The notes: a model not told the origin generated them from the letters alone. A stretch of 64,000 nucleotides of DNA from Rhodobacter maris (GCF_900217815.1 NZ_OBMT01000001.1:372001-436000); one strand, 5' to 3'. Numbered from the stretch's first letter, positions 43,507 to 53,615 are shown. Translations and numbers: made by a program.

Positions 43507-45945
43507 GTGAAAGACGCACTGCCCATCGATGCGATCCTGCCTGACCTCTGCCGCACCCTTGCTGCGGCGGGGCGTGTTGTGCTGATGGCTCCGCCCGGCG
43601 CGGGCAAGACCACGCGGGTGCCGCTGGCACTCCGCGATCAGGTCGCGGGCCGGATCCTGATGCTGGAGCCGCGCCGCCTCGCCGCGCGCGCCGCGGCCGA
43701 GCGGATGGCGGAAACGCTGGGCGAGAGCGTCGGCGCCACGGCGGGTTACCGCATCCGCGGCGAGGCGAAGCTCTCGAAGGCAACCCGGATCGAGGTGGTG
43801 ACCGAGGGCATTCTTACCCGCATGCTGCAATCCGACCCCGAACTTGCGGGCGTCGGCTGCCTGATCTTCGACGAATTTCACGAACGCTCGCTCAATGCCG
43901 ATCTCGGCCTCGCGCTCGCCTGGGAGGCGCGCGCGGCGCTGCGCCCCGATCTTGCGCTTGTGGTGATGTCGGCCACGCTCGACGCCGCGCCGGTGGCGGC
44001 GCTTTTGGACGATGCCCCGATCCTGCGCTCCGAGGGGCGCGCCTTTCCGGTGGAAACACGATGGCTGCCGCGCCCCGTCGCGCCGGGGATGCGGCTTGAG
44101 GCGGCGCTCGCGGGGCTCGTGCACCACGCGGTGGAAGAGACCACCGGCGGCGTGCTCGTGTTCCTGCCTGGCGAAGGAGAGATCCGCCGCGTCGAGGCGC
44201 TTTTGCGCGACCGCTTGCCCGCCGATGTCGCCCTGCGCCCGCTCTTTGGCGCGATGGAATTTGCCGCCCAGCGCGCTGCGATTGCGCCTTGCGAGCGGGG
44301 CCGCAAGGTGGTGCTCGCCACCTCCATCGCCGAAACCTCGCTCACCATCGAGGATATCCGTGTGGTGGTCGATGCAGGCCGCGCGCGGCGGCTGCGCTTT
44401 GACCCCGCCTCCGGCATGGCGCGGCTGGTCACCGAACGCGTCTCCCGCGCCGAGGCCGAGCAGCGCCGCGGCCGCGCGGGCCGTGTCGCCGAGGGGATCT
44501 GCTACCGGCTCTGGACCAAGGGCGAAGAGGGCGCACTCCCCGCCTTTGCGCCGCCCGAGATGGCGGTGGCGGATCTCGCGGCGCTTGCGCTTGAGCTTGC
44601 GGCATGGGGTTCGGATGGCGCGGACCTTGCCTTTCTCACCCCGCCGCCCGGCCCGGCGCTGGCCGAGGCCCGCGCGCTTCTCGAAAGCCTTGGCGCGCTC
44701 GATGCGGGCCGCATCACCGCGCATGGCAAGGCCCTCGCCGCGCTGCCGCTCCATCCGCGCCTCGCGCATATGCTGGTGATGGCCGGGCCCGAAGCGGCGC
44801 CGCTCGCCGCGCTCTTGGAGGAACGCGACCCGATCCGCGGCGCCCCGGCAGACCTCACGCTGCGGCTGAGCGCGATCCGCGATCCGGGCCGCTACGAGGC
44901 GCACCACCCCGGCCAGCTCCATCGCGGCACGCTGGAGCGCATCCGCACCGAGGCCAAACGCCTCGCGCGCATGGTCCCGGCCCCGGCCGAGCGCTTCAGC
45001 CCCGCCGAAATGCTCGCCCTCGCCTACCCCGACCGGATCGGCCTGCGCCGGAAGGGCGATGCCGCGCGCTATGTGCTCTCGGGCGGCAAGGGCGCGGTGG
45101 TGGACGAGGCCGACGGGCTTGGCAAGCATCGGCTGATCGTAGCCTCCGACCTTGACGGAGACCCCCGCGAGGCGCGGGTTCGCCAAGGCCTCGCGCTCGC
45201 CGATGCCGAGTTGCGCCGCCTTTATGGGGACCAGATCGCGTGGCACGACGTTTGCGCTTGGTCAAAGCGCGACGGGCGCGTTGTGGCGCGCCGCCAGGAG
45301 CGCTTTGGCGCGCTGGTGCTCGAAGATCGGCACTGGCCCGAGGCCCCGCCCGAAGCGCTGGCGCGCGGCGCGCTCGACGGGCTGCGCCAGATCGGGCTCC
45401 CGCTGACGCCCGCCGCCGCCCGCTTCCGCGCCCGTGTCGATATTTTGCGCGGCGATGGCGCCGCGTTCCCGGACCTCTCCGACGCGGCCCTGCTCGCGGG
45501 TGAGGCCCTGCTGCCATGGCTCAAACGCGCGCGCACCGAATCCGACCTGCGCGGTCTCGATCTCACCGAGGCGCTGCGCGCCCAGCTTGACTGGGCCCAG
45601 ATGGCCGATCTCGACCGGCTCGTGCCCGGCCATTTCGAAACCCCGCTCGGGCGGCGCGTGCCTATCGATTACGGCGCCGAGGTGCCGACGATCGAGGTGA
45701 AGCTGCCCGAGATGTATGGCGTGACGCACCACCCCACCGTGGGCCCGAAGCGCCATCCGCTGCGCATCGCGCTCCTCTCCCCGGGCGCAAAACCTATTCA
45801 GGTGACGATGGACCTGCCCGGCTTCTGGGATGGCTCCTATGCCGAGGTGCGCAAGGACATGCGGGGCCGCTACCCGCGCCACCCCTGGCCGGAGAACCCG
45901 CGCGAGGCCGACCCGACCACGCGCGCGAAACCGCGGGGCACCTAG
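43507..45945 (+). CDS. hrpB: ATP-dependent helicase HrpB
   Basis: An 812-residue DEAH-type helicase. The start is GTG at 43507. Motif I is MAPPGAGKTTRVPL (about 27-40), motif II DEFHERS, motif III MSATLDA, and motif VI QRRGRAGR. A helicase-associated region and the HrpB C-terminal domain follow (YGVTHHPTVGPKRHPLRIAL ... PGFWDGSYAEVRKDMRGRYPRHPWPENP). The biological role in bacteria is unclear; an RNA or nucleic-acid helicase function is expected. Its stop overlaps the stop of the next gene on the other strand (CTAG). Confidence 0.94.
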   Translation: MKDALPIDAILPDLCRTLAAAGRVVLMAPPGAGKTTRVPLALRDQVAGRILMLEPRRLAARAAAERMAETLGESVGATAGYRIRGEAKLSKATRIEVVTEGILTRMLQSDPELAGVGCLIFDEFHERSLNADLGLALAWEARAALRPDLALVVMSATLDAAPVAALLDDAPILRSEGRAFPVETRWLPRPVAPGMRLEAALAGLVHHAVEETTGGVLVFLPGEGEIRRVEALLRDRLPADVALRPLFGAMEFAAQRAAIAPCERGRKVVLATSIAETSLTIEDIRVVVDAGRARRLRFDPASGMARLVTERVSRAEAEQRRGRAGRVAEGICYRLWTKGEEGALPAFAPPEMAVADLAALALELAAWGSDGADLAFLTPPPGPALAEARALLESLGALDAGRITAHGKALAALPLHPRLAHMLVMAGPEAAPLAALLEERDPIRGAPADLTLRLSAIRDPGRYEAHHPGQLHRGTLERIRTEAKRLARMVPAPAERFSPAEMLALAYPDRIGLRRKGDAARYVLSGGKGAVVDEADGLGKHRLIVASDLDGDPREARVRQGLALADAELRRLYGDQIAWHDVCAWSKRDGRVVARRQERFGALVLEDRHWPEAPPEALARGALDGLRQIGLPLTPAAARFRARVDILRGDGAAFPDLSDAALLAGEALLPWLKRARTESDLRGLDLTEALRAQLDWAQMADLDRLVPGHFETPLGRRVPIDYGAEVPTIEVKLPEMYGVTHHPTVGPKRHPLRIALLSPGAKPIQVTMDLPGFWDGSYAEVRKDMRGRYPRHPWPENPREADPTTRAKPRGT

Positions 45946-46487
45946 AGCCCAGCGATCACCGCCTCCGAGCGCGACAGCGTGGCGAAATCGGCGCCAAGGA
46001 GGCCGAAGGTCACCGCGGCGATCGCCTCGGCCGAAAGACCCATCATCGGCAGATCGAAGCCCAGACAGGCATCGCGTGGCAAGATCACCTCAAAACCCAG
46101 ATCGGCGGCGGCCCGCACCGCGGAGGTGACACAAAAGCCAAGCACCGCGCCGGTGACGATGAGCCGGGTGATCCCCTCGGCGCGCAAATGCGCGGCAAGA
46201 TCGGTCGAGGCAAAAGCCGAAGAGGTGGATTTGTAAAACACCGCTTCCCCCGGCAGGGCCTCGGCGCAAGGCATCGGCTGCGCCCCGGGCGCTGCGGGAT
46301 AAAACGGCGAGGCGGGATCGGCGTCATGATGGCGCACATGCACGACCGCGAACCCCTTTTCCCGGCAGGCCGTGGCGAGCCGGGCAATAGCGGCCCCGGC
46401 CTCGGGGTTCATCGCCGCGCGCCCCCCATCCAGTCGCGCCTGCATCTCCATCTGCATGTCGATGATCAAAAGCGCCGTCTTGCCCAT
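45942..46487 (-). CDS. Isochorismatase-like cysteine hydrolase
   Basis: A 181-residue alpha/beta hydrolase. The catalytic triad residues are visible: D in LLIIDMQME, K in FYKSTSSAFA, and C in VLGFCVTSAV. Members hydrolyse nicotinamide, isochorismate, N-carbamoyl compounds or similar amides; the substrate here cannot be read. The ATG at 46487 (MGKTALL) is preferred over 46511. The stop codon pairs with that of hrpB on the opposite strand, sharing CTA/TAG. Confidence 0.84.
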   Translation of the reverse strand: MGKTALLIIDMQMEMQARLDGGRAAMNPEAGAAIARLATACREKGFAVVHVRHHDADPASPFYPAAPGAQPMPCAEALPGEAVFYKSTSSAFASTDLAAHLRAEGITRLIVTGAVLGFCVTSAVRAAADLGFEVILPRDACLGFDLPMMGLSAEAIAAVTFGLLGADFATLSRSEAVIAGL

Positions 46488-46501
46488 CCTCGCCCCTTCG
46501 A

Positions 46502-46567
46502 CTTTGTCCAAATATCCCGGAGGGTGAATTTTGCGCGTCAGCGCAAAAGAGGGGGGCAGCGCCCCCC
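46502..46567. repeat. Dispersed repeat, copy 2 (reverse orientation)
   Basis: The reversed core (AAATATCCCGGAGGG, 46510-46524) is followed by an 8-bp stem TTTTGCGC / GCGCAAAA (46529-46548) and a 7-bp stem GGGGGGC / GCCCCCC (46551-46567). It lies after argF on the minus strand and probably ends its transcript. Confidence 0.68.
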
Positions 46568-46574
46568 TTCTGTC

Positions 46575-47504
46575 TTACTTCCCCAAAGCCCAGCGCATCA
46601 CGGCCTTTTGCGCATGGAGCCGGTTTTCCGCCTCGTCGAAAATCACCGAATGCGGGCCATCCATCACCGCGCTTGTCGCTTCGTCGTTGCGATGCGCGGG
46701 CAGGCAATGCATGAACAGGCAATCGGGCTTCGCCTTGGCCATCAGCGCCTCGTTCACCTGATAGGGACGCAACTGGTTATGGCGACGCTCCTTGGCCGAT
46801 TCCGGGTCATGCATCGACACCCAGGTGTCGGTCACGATCAGATCTGCGCCCTCGACCGCCTTTGCCGGGTCGCGCTCGATCGTCACCTCAACACCCTTTT
46901 CGCGCGCGAACGCGATCCAGTCGCGCTCGGGGTCGAGCGTCGAGGGGCCGGTAAAGGTGAAGTCAAAACCGAACTGCCCCGCCGCCTGCAGGAAGGAGGC
47001 GCAGACGTTGTTGCCGTCGCCCGACCAGACCACCTTGCGCCCCGCGATCGGGCCACGGTGCTCCTCATAGGTCATGATGTCGGCCATGATCTGGCAGGGA
47101 TGGGTGCGGTTCGTCAGCCCGTTGATCACCGGCACCGAGGCATATTCGGCCATCTCAAGGAGCGTCTGCTCCTCGAAGGTGCGGATCATGATCAGATCGA
47201 CATAACGGCTCAGCACGCGGGCGGTGTCGGCGATGGTCTCGCCATGTCCGAGCTGCATTTCCTTGCCCGAGAGCACCATCGTCTGGCCGCCCATCTGCCG
47301 CACGCCAACGTCGAAGCTCACGCGGGTCCGGGTCGAGGGTTTCTCGAAGATGAGCGCCACCATGCAGCCATCGAGCGGCTTGTCGTCATCGGGCGCGCCT
47401 TTCGGGCGGCCGAGGCGGGCGGTTTTCATGGCGCGGGCGCTGTCGATCATCGCGCGCAGTTCGGTGGGCGCGGTGGTGTGGATGTCGAGGAAATGGGTCA
47501 TCAT
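46575..47504 (-). CDS. argF: Ornithine carbamoyltransferase
   Basis: A 309-residue enzyme making citrulline from ornithine and carbamoyl phosphate. It has the carbamoyl-phosphate loop [12 protein letters not shown], the HPCQIMAD block, and the ornithine-site motif HCLPAHRND. Two ATG codons, 47504 and 47501, are possible, and the ribosome site does not decide between them. It follows argD with a repeat-bearing gap of about 70 bases; both are arginine-biosynthesis genes. Confidence 0.95.
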   Translation of the reverse strand: MMTHFLDIHTTAPTELRAMIDSARAMKTARLGRPKGAPDDDKPLDGCMVALIFEKPSTRTRVSFDVGVRQMGGQTMVLSGKEMQLGHGETIADTARVLSRYVDLIMIRTFEEQTLLEMAEYASVPVINGLTNRTHPCQIMADIMTYEEHRGPIAGRKVVWSGDGNNVCASFLQAAGQFGFDFTFTGPSTLDPERDWIAFAREKGVEVTIERDPAKAVEGADLIVTDTWVSMHDPESAKERRHNQLRPYQVNEALMAKAKPDCLFMHCLPAHRNDEATSAVMDGPHSVIFDEAENRLHAQKAVMRWALGK

Positions 47505-47522
47505 CTTTTCTTTCTTGCGAAG

Positions 47523-47573
47523 CCGGGGGCTGTCTGCCCCCGGACCCCCGAGGATATTTTCGGCAAGATGAAA
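47523..47573. repeat. Dispersed repeat, copy 3 (between argD and argF)
   Basis: An 8-bp stem CCGGGGGC / GCCCCCGG (47523-47543) precedes CCCCCGAGGATATTTTCGGC and then AAGATGAAA. It is the cleanest copy of the five. Confidence 0.72.
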
Positions 47574-48755
47574 TCAGGCCGGGTTCTGTTCCAGATGCGC
47601 GGCGGCGGCATCGAGGCGGCGCACGGCCTCGGCCATGTCGTCTTCCGAGATCGTCAGCGCGGGCAGGAGGCGCAGCACATTATCTGCCGCGGGCACGGTG
47701 AGCAGATGTTCCGCGTAAGCGGCTTTGACCACATCGGCAGGCGCGGGCACGCATTTGAGGCCAAGCATCAGGCCTTGGCCGCGCACCTCGGTGAACACCT
47801 CGGGATGGGCCGCAACAAGCCCTTCAAGGCGCTGGCGCAAAAAGGCCGCCTTGCGGCTCACCGCGTCAAGAAACCCCTCGGCGGTGACAATCTCCATCAT
47901 CTTCGCGCCGATGGCGCAGCCAAGCGGGTTGCCGCCATAGGTCGAGCCATGGGTGCCCGCGGTCATGCCGGAGGCGGCGTTTTCGGTGGCGAGCACCGCG
48001 CCAAGCGGGAAGCCGCCGCCGATGCCCTTGGCCACCATCATCACATCGGGCGTGACGCCGGCCCATTCATGCGCAAAGAGCTTGCCGGTGCGGCCCATGC
48101 CGCATTGCACCTCGTCAAACACCAGAAGCGTGCCGGTCGCATCGCAGATCTCGCGCAGCCCCTTGAGGAAGGCGTCCGTCGCCGGGCGGATGCCGCCCTC
48201 GCCCTGCACCGGCTCGATCAGGATCGCGGCGGTGGTCTCGCCGACCGCGGCCTTGACGGCCTCAAGGTCATCCCAGGGCAGATGCACGAAGCCCGGCAGC
48301 AGCGGGCCAAAGCCCTTGGTCATCTTTTCCGAGCCAACCGCGGCGATGGCGGCGGAAGACCGGCCATGGAAGGCACCGGCAAAGGTGATGATATCGGTGC
48401 GCTCGGGCGCGCCTTTCTCATACCAGTATTTGCGCACCATCTTCACCGCAAGCTCGCAGGCTTCGGTGCCCGAGTTGGTGAAGAAGACAGTATCGGCAAA
48501 CGTGGTGGCCACGAGCAGATCGGCGAGCTTTTCCTGCTCGGGGATCTGGTAGAGGTTCGAGACATGCCAGAGCTTGCCCGCCTGTTCGGTGAGCGTGGCC
48601 ACAAGCGCGGGCGCGGCATGGCCAAGTGCATTCACCGCAATGCCCGCGCCGAGGTCGAGATATCGGCTGCCATCTGCCGCCTCGAGCCAGGAACCTTCGC
48701 CCTTCACAAAGGCGAGGGGCGCACGGGAATAGGTGGGCAGGATGGAAGCGATCAT
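47574..48755 (-). CDS. argD: Acetylornithine aminotransferase
   Basis: A 393-residue class III PLP aminotransferase converting N-acetylglutamate semialdehyde to N-acetylornithine (and often the succinyl-diaminopimelate step too). It has [29 protein letters not shown], the PLP aspartate in [15 protein letters not shown] and the PLP lysine in [15 protein letters not shown]. The ATG at 48755 follows CCGGAGCACAAA and fits the family; the longer frame to 48863 lacks support. Confidence 0.94.
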   Translation of the reverse strand: MIASILPTYSRAPLAFVKGEGSWLEAADGSRYLDLGAGIAVNALGHAAPALVATLTEQAGKLWHVSNLYQIPEQEKLADLLVATTFADTVFFTNSGTEACELAVKMVRKYWYEKGAPERTDIITFAGAFHGRSSAAIAAVGSEKMTKGFGPLLPGFVHLPWDDLEAVKAAVGETTAAILIEPVQGEGGIRPATDAFLKGLREICDATGTLLVFDEVQCGMGRTGKLFAHEWAGVTPDVMMVAKGIGGGFPLGAVLATENAASGMTAGTHGSTYGGNPLGCAIGAKMMEIVTAEGFLDAVSRKAAFLRQRLEGLVAAHPEVFTEVRGQGLMLGLKCVPAPADVVKAAYAEHLLTVPAADNVLRLLPALTISEDDMAEAVRRLDAAAAHLEQNPA

Positions 48756-49083
48756 TTTGTGCTCCGGAAAAGGAAGGCCAAGGGGTGCAACAGGCGCGCG
48801 GCGGCTGTCAACTCTGTCTGGCCGGGATGGGCGGTTTTGTGGAGAGATGTGGCGAGAAGCCACGGCAGATCTGGCGTCAGGCGCGGCTGCGGCGACGTCG
48901 GGGACGGGCGATATTTGCGGTCCGGGGGATCATGGGCTGCGCTTAGCGAATCCGTCCCGCGCTGTCAAAGCCAAACGGCGGCATGCTTCACGCTTTTGCG
49001 AAAGATGCAGCGCAGATGCGCAACTGACTTGGCCCGGGGGGCGCGCGCCTCTATGATCCCAGCGACTTGAGGAGGACCCCCGG
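48756..49083. other. Gene-free region between argD and ccmF (328 bp)
   Basis: This space between two divergent genes should hold both promoters. I see no gene, no perfect palindrome and no close match to the operators found elsewhere in the window. GAGGAGG (49069-49075) is a strong ribosome-binding site for ccmF. Confidence 0.5.
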
Positions 49084-51045
49084 ATGATCGTCGAAACCGG
49101 GCATTTTGCCCTGATCCTCGCGCTGTTCGTGGCGCTGGTGCAAACCACCGTGCCACTTGTCGGCGCGCACAAGGGCTGGTCGGGCTGGATGGCGGTCGCC
49201 GCCCCCGCGGCACTGGCGCAATTCCTGCTCATTGCCACCGCCTTTGCCGCGCTGACCTATGCCTTCGTCGTCTCCGATTTCTCGCTCGAGCTCGTCTATG
49301 CCAATTCGCATACCGACAAGCCGATGCTTTACAAGGTCTCTGGCGTCTGGGGCAACCATGAGGGCTCGATGCTCTTGTGGGTGCTGATCCTGTCGCTGTT
49401 CGGCGCAGCGGCGGCGGCCTTTGGCGGCGCGCTGCCCGAGCGGCTGCGCGCGCGGGTGCTCTCTGTGCAGGGTTCGATCGGGCTTGCGTTCCTTGCCTTC
49501 ATCCTCTTCACCTCGAACCCGTTCACGCGGATCGTCGATGTGCCCTTCAACGGGCGTGACATGAACCCGCTTTTGCAAGACCCCGGCCTCGCCTTCCACC
49601 CGCCCTTCCTCTATCTCGGCTATGTCGGGCTCTCGATGGCGTTTTCCTTCGCCGTCGCCGCGCTGATCGAGGGGCGGGTCGATGCCGCCTGGGCGCGTTG
49701 GGTGCGGCCCTGGACGCTCGCGGCCTGGGTGTTCCTCACCATCGGTATCGCGCTCGGCTCGTGGTGGGCCTATTACGAGCTCGGCTGGGGCGGCTTCTGG
49801 TTCTGGGATCCGGTCGAGAATGCCTCTTTCATGCCCTGGCTGCTCGCGGCGGCGCTGCTCCATTCCGCCATCGTGGTCGAAAAACGCGAGGCGCTGAAAA
49901 GCTGGACGATTCTCCTTGCGATCATGGCCTTCGGCTTCTCGCTGATCGGCACGTTCCTCGTGCGCTCGGGGGTCATTTCCTCGGTGCACAGCTTCGCCAA
50001 TGACCCGGAGCGCGGCGTGTTCATCCTGATGATCCTCGCCGCCTTCACCGGTGGCGCGCTGATGCTCTATGCGGCGCGGGCGGGGGAGATGCAGGCCAAG
50101 GGCATCTTCTCGATGGTCAGCCGCGAATCTGCGCTGGTGATCAACAACATCCTGCTTGCCGTCGCGGCGCTTGTCGTCTTCACCGGCACGGTCTGGCCGC
50201 TGGTGGCGGAACTCTTGTGGGATCGCAAGCTCTCGGTCGGCGCGCCCTTCTTCGAGAAGGCCTTCACCCCCTTCATGGTGGCGCTGGCGGTCCTGCTGCC
50301 AATCGGCGCGATGATGCCGTGGAAGCGCGCAAACCTCGCCCGTCTGGTCGGCCCGCTCGCGCCCGCCGCGATCCTCACCCTCGCGGTGATGGCGCTCGTC
50401 TGGACGATGGCCACCGGGCGGCCGGTGCTCGCTCTCGTTTCCGCCGGGCTCGGCTCCTGGCTCGTGTTCGGAGCGCTTGCCGAGATCTGGCAGCGTGCGG
50501 GCCACACCCCCGCCCGCATCGCCCGGTTGCCGCGCGCCGATTGGGGCAAGGCGCTGGCGCATGGCGGGCTTGGCATCACCATCGCCGGGATCGGGCTTTT
50601 GATGGCCGGTCAGGTCGAAGATATCCGCGTGGCAAAAGCGGGCGACAGCTTCACGGTCGCGGGCTTCGAGATCACGCTTGACGGGGTCGAGGCTGTGCCG
50701 GGGCCAAACTACACCGCGCAGCGCGCGACGATGGAGGTGCACCGCGGTGACAGGCTCATTGCGACGCTCCACCCCGAAAAGCGCGTCTATCCAGTGCAGG
50801 CGATGCCCACGACCGAGGCCGATATCGACAACGGCTTCTGGCGCGACATCTACCTTGTCATCGGCGATCCGCAGGAGGGCGGGGGCTGGGCAGTGCGCAC
50901 CTATATCAAACCCTTCGCGAACTGGATCTGGGCGGGCTGCCTGATCATGGCCTTTGGCGGGCTGATGAGCCTCTCGGACCGGCGCTACCGGGTCGCCGCC
51001 GGAGCGCGCAAGGCCGCGCCTCTCACGGCCGTTCCTGCGGAGTGA
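49084..51045 (+). CDS. ccmF: Cytochrome c haem lyase subunit CcmF (Ccl1)
   Basis: A 653-residue integral membrane protein with about 15 membrane segments. The WWD haem-handling motif WGGFWFWDPVENASFMPW (near residue 235-252) and WGNHEGSMLLWVL (about 90-102) are clear. It attaches haem to apocytochromes c in the periplasm with CcmH. The length matches Ccl1 of R. capsulatus as I remember it. A very good ribosome-binding site (GAGGAGG) precedes the start. The ccmH gene follows within five bases. Confidence 0.95.
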   Translation: MIVETGHFALILALFVALVQTTVPLVGAHKGWSGWMAVAAPAALAQFLLIATAFAALTYAFVVSDFSLELVYANSHTDKPMLYKVSGVWGNHEGSMLLWVLILSLFGAAAAAFGGALPERLRARVLSVQGSIGLAFLAFILFTSNPFTRIVDVPFNGRDMNPLLQDPGLAFHPPFLYLGYVGLSMAFSFAVAALIEGRVDAAWARWVRPWTLAAWVFLTIGIALGSWWAYYELGWGGFWFWDPVENASFMPWLLAAALLHSAIVVEKREALKSWTILLAIMAFGFSLIGTFLVRSGVISSVHSFANDPERGVFILMILAAFTGGALMLYAARAGEMQAKGIFSMVSRESALVINNILLAVAALVVFTGTVWPLVAELLWDRKLSVGAPFFEKAFTPFMVALAVLLPIGAMMPWKRANLARLVGPLAPAAILTLAVMALVWTMATGRPVLALVSAGLGSWLVFGALAEIWQRAGHTPARIARLPRADWGKALAHGGLGITIAGIGLLMAGQVEDIRVAKAGDSFTVAGFEITLDGVEAVPGPNYTAQRATMEVHRGDRLIATLHPEKRVYPVQAMPTTEADIDNGFWRDIYLVIGDPQEGGGWAVRTYIKPFANWIWAGCLIMAFGGLMSLSDRRYRVAAGARKAAPLTAVPAE

Positions 51046-51049
51046 ACCG

Positions 51050-51508
51050 ATGCTGAAACGTGTTTTGCTGCTCGCCCTTCTTACCCTCGCCGCACCAGCA
51101 CATGCCGTGCAACCCGACGAGGTGCTCGCCGATCCCGCGCTTGAGGCACGGGCGCGGCAGATCTCCCAAGTGCTGCGCTGCCCGGTCTGCCAAGGCGAGA
51201 ATATCGACGAATCGAACGCCGGCGTCTCGCGCGATCTGCGCCTTGCCGTGCGCGAACGGCTCGTTGAGGGCGATACCGACACGCAGGTGATCGACTATGT
51301 GAAGGATCGGTTCGGGGAATATGTGCTTTTCGAGCCCGAGCGCAGCGGCGCGAACCTGATCCTTTACTGGATGGGGCCGGTGGTTCTGGTGATTGCACTT
51401 GGCGGCGTGTTCTTGTGGCTGCGCGGGCGGCGCAAGGACGAGGCCGCGCCCACCGTGGCGCTGAGCGTCGCCGAGCAAGCCCGCCTGAAGGAATTGCTCA
51501 AGGACTGA
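51050..51508 (+). CDS. ccmH: Cytochrome c biogenesis protein CcmH (Ccl2)
   Basis: A 152-residue protein with a Sec signal (ALLTLAAPAHA, cleavage near residue 18), a periplasmic thioredoxin-like part with the redox motif RCPVCQGENIDES (about 41-53), and one membrane anchor (about 104-124). It reduces or binds the CxxCH cysteines of apocytochromes and hands them to CcmF. It is translated in tandem with ccmF. The basic C-terminal tail is cytoplasmic. Confidence 0.94.
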   Translation: MLKRVLLLALLTLAAPAHAVQPDEVLADPALEARARQISQVLRCPVCQGENIDESNAGVSRDLRLAVRERLVEGDTDTQVIDYVKDRFGEYVLFEPERSGANLILYWMGPVVLVIALGGVFLWLRGRRKDEAAPTVALSVAEQARLKELLKD

Positions 51509-51613
51509 GGCAGCGCCGGTATGCGGCTGTTGCCCTGCGCCGTCCCCCCTTGTGGGCCTCGCCCGGCTCGGGTAGCGGTGTGACAGTTTCATGACAGCGA
51601 GATCCGGCCCGCG

Positions 51614-52453
51614 ATGAGCCTGCACATTTTCCTCGCGGTGCTCTCCGCCGCTTTCCTGCATGCGCTCTGGAACGCCCTTTTGCGCTTTGGCGGGTCAAAA
51701 ATCCGCGCCATGGTAATGCTGAGCCTGATGGAAGCTTTGGTCGGCCTTGCCATCGCGCTGGCCCGTCCCCTCCCCGAGCCGGCAGCATGGAAATGGGTCG
51801 CCGCCGCCTGCCTCGTGCATTTTGCCTACAAGTATTTTCTTGCCCACGCCTATGAACAGGGCGATCTGAGCCGGGTCTATCCGATCGCGCGCGGCACCGC
51901 ACCGATGCTTGTGGCCATTGTCACGGCGCTTCTGGCGCTCGATGTGGTGCGCCCGCTCGGCTACCTCGGTGTCGGCGTGCTCGGGCTCGGCATCCTCTTC
52001 ATGGCGCGCGGCGTTTTTACCGATGGCGAGAGCCGGCGGCTGCTGCCCTATGCCTTCGGCTCCGCCTGCGCGACGGCCACCTACACCCTCACCGACGGGC
52101 TCGGCGCCCGGGTGGCGGGCGATGCGGCAGGCTATGTCGGCTGGCTGATGGTCGGAGGCGGGCTGCTCTTTGGCCTCACCATGAGCTTGCGCCGTCCGAA
52201 GGGGTTTCTGACGCTTTCGCCCGCCCGCGACTGGGGCATGGCGGCCCTTGGCGCGGCGGCCTCCTACGGCGCCTATGCGATCTCGATCTGGGCTATGACG
52301 AAGGCGCCGATTGCGCTCGTCGCGGCCACGCGGGAAACCGCGATCCTGTTTGCGGTGCTGATCGGTTGGCTCGCCTTTGGCGAGCGGATGACGCGCTCGA
52401 AAGCGATTGCGGCGGTGCTGATCGTGGCGGGCGTGGTGCTGACGCGGCTTTAG
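51614..52453 (+). CDS. DMT-superfamily permease (EamA type)
   Basis: A 279-residue protein with about ten membrane helices in two EamA repeats: ALWNALLRFGGSKI and AYKYFLAHAYEQGDLSRVYPIARGTAPM in the first, ISIWAMTKAPIALVAATRETAILFAVLIGWLAFGERM in the second. The family exports metabolites, often amino-acid-related; the substrate is not determined. Its stop overlaps the pcs stop on the other strand by four bases. Confidence 0.84.
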   Translation: MSLHIFLAVLSAAFLHALWNALLRFGGSKIRAMVMLSLMEALVGLAIALARPLPEPAAWKWVAAACLVHFAYKYFLAHAYEQGDLSRVYPIARGTAPMLVAIVTALLALDVVRPLGYLGVGVLGLGILFMARGVFTDGESRRLLPYAFGSACATATYTLTDGLGARVAGDAAGYVGWLMVGGGLLFGLTMSLRRPKGFLTLSPARDWGMAALGAAASYGAYAISIWAMTKAPIALVAATRETAILFAVLIGWLAFGERMTRSKAIAAVLIVAGVVLTRL

Positions 52454-53148
52454 TCGGCGTGCCGCGCCGGGAAGATCTGCTGCAAGATCCCCGCGCCGAG
52501 CAGATAGACCGAGGTCACGACAAGACCCCAATGCGCCCAGCTCCCCTCATGGAAATTCACCCAGGCCGCCCAAGCGGCAAACACCGTCCACAAGAGTGCG
52601 GTGCTGAGCGAGAGCGGGCGCCAGCGTTTCGTGCGCGTGGGATGGATGAACTTGAGGGGAAAGAACATCGCCACTGCCAGCGCCAGCACCACGGCAAGCG
52701 TCACCCAATAGCCCGGGCTGATCGCGAACAGCACCAGCACCACCATGTTCCAGCACGCCGGAAAGCCGGAGAAGGAACAGTCTTTCGTCTTCATCCGGGT
52801 ATCGGCGAAATAGATCACGCTCAGATAGGTGATGGCGATGATCGCGAGCCAGCCGGTCCAGCCGGGCAGCAGACCGGATTTGAAGAGCGCATAAGCGGGA
52901 ATGAAGACATAGGTCAGGTAGTCGATGATCAGATCCATCAACACCCCGTCATAGGTGGGGCAGTTGGTCTTCACCTCATAGCGGCGCGCGAGCGGCCCGT
53001 CGATGCCATCGACGACGAGCGCCACCACGAGCCACAGAAACATCAGCGACCATTTCTCTTCCACGGCCGCCAGCATCGCCAGCATCGAAAGCACCGCACC
53101 GGTGGCGGTAAAAAGGTGAACCGAGAGCGCCTTGATACGAATGTCCAT
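52450..53148 (-). CDS. pcs: Phosphatidylcholine synthase
   Basis: A 232-residue CDP-alcohol phosphatidyltransferase with eight or so membrane helices. It condenses CDP-diacylglycerol with choline to give phosphatidylcholine. The active site motif D-x2-D-G-x2-A-R-x8-...-D-x3-D is visible as DGIDGPLARRYEVK with TYDGVLMDLIIDY. The blocks PTYDGVLMDL and YVFIPAYALF mark the Pcs subgroup. It is found in alphaproteobacteria that make phosphatidylcholine in one step. Confidence 0.92.
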   Translation of the reverse strand: MDIRIKALSVHLFTATGAVLSMLAMLAAVEEKWSLMFLWLVVALVVDGIDGPLARRYEVKTNCPTYDGVLMDLIIDYLTYVFIPAYALFKSGLLPGWTGWLAIIAITYLSVIYFADTRMKTKDCSFSGFPACWNMVVLVLFAISPGYWVTLAVVLALAVAMFFPLKFIHPTRTKRWRPLSLSTALLWTVFAAWAAWVNFHEGSWAHWGLVVTSVYLLGAGILQQIFPARHAD

Positions 53149-53219
53149 GGCCCTTCCTGCCGCAAACCCCCGGAGCGCGCAAGGCGCCGCGGGCAGAAGC
53201 GCTTCCTTTGCCGCCCGCT

Positions 53220-53615
53220 TCAGCGGATTCCGTTCAGGAGCGCCTTATATTGCTGCGAGAGCACGCCGCCGGACATGGTGTCGCGCGCGGTCCCCTCCGC
53301 ATTGTTCCGCGCCGAAAAGAGCGACTCGGCAAGCGAGGGGGGGGCCAATCCTTCCGCGGGTGCGAGAGACCCGGTTTCGGACCGGGGCATCGCCACCGCC
53401 TCGGCCCCCGCCCCGTCCCCGTCCCCGGCCCCGGCGACAGGATCGACACTGGCCAGTGCCATCACCAGAGCCTGCATCTCCGCACTGCCTGAAGGCGCGA
53501 GCATCTCCTCGAAACTGACGGAAGCGGCGGGTGGAGAGGGGCTCGGCGGCGCAGCCGCCACCGTGCTCGCGGTGCTTTGCGTGCCGAGACCGGAAAGCTG
53601 CGGTAGATCCATCAT
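53220..53615 (-). CDS. Hypothetical protein, 131 residues
   Basis: A Pro/Ser/Ala-rich protein with no signal peptide or membrane segment. It begins MMDLPQLSGLGTQSTAS, has a short helical stretch (VSFEEMLAPSGSAEMQALVMALASV), an Asp/Gly/Ala-rich patch (GAGDGDGAGAEA) and a C-terminus GGVLSQQYKALLNGIR. GGGGGACAG precedes the ATG at 53615. It is next to the EF-hand protein gene on the same strand. The C-terminal segment recalls the end of flagellar rod-binding proteins, but this is too weak to call. I do not know the function. Confidence 0.6.
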   Translation of the reverse strand: MMDLPQLSGLGTQSTASTVAAAPPSPSPPAASVSFEEMLAPSGSAEMQALVMALASVDPVAGAGDGDGAGAEAVAMPRSETGSLAPAEGLAPPSLAESLFSARNNAEGTARDTMSGGVLSQQYKALLNGIR

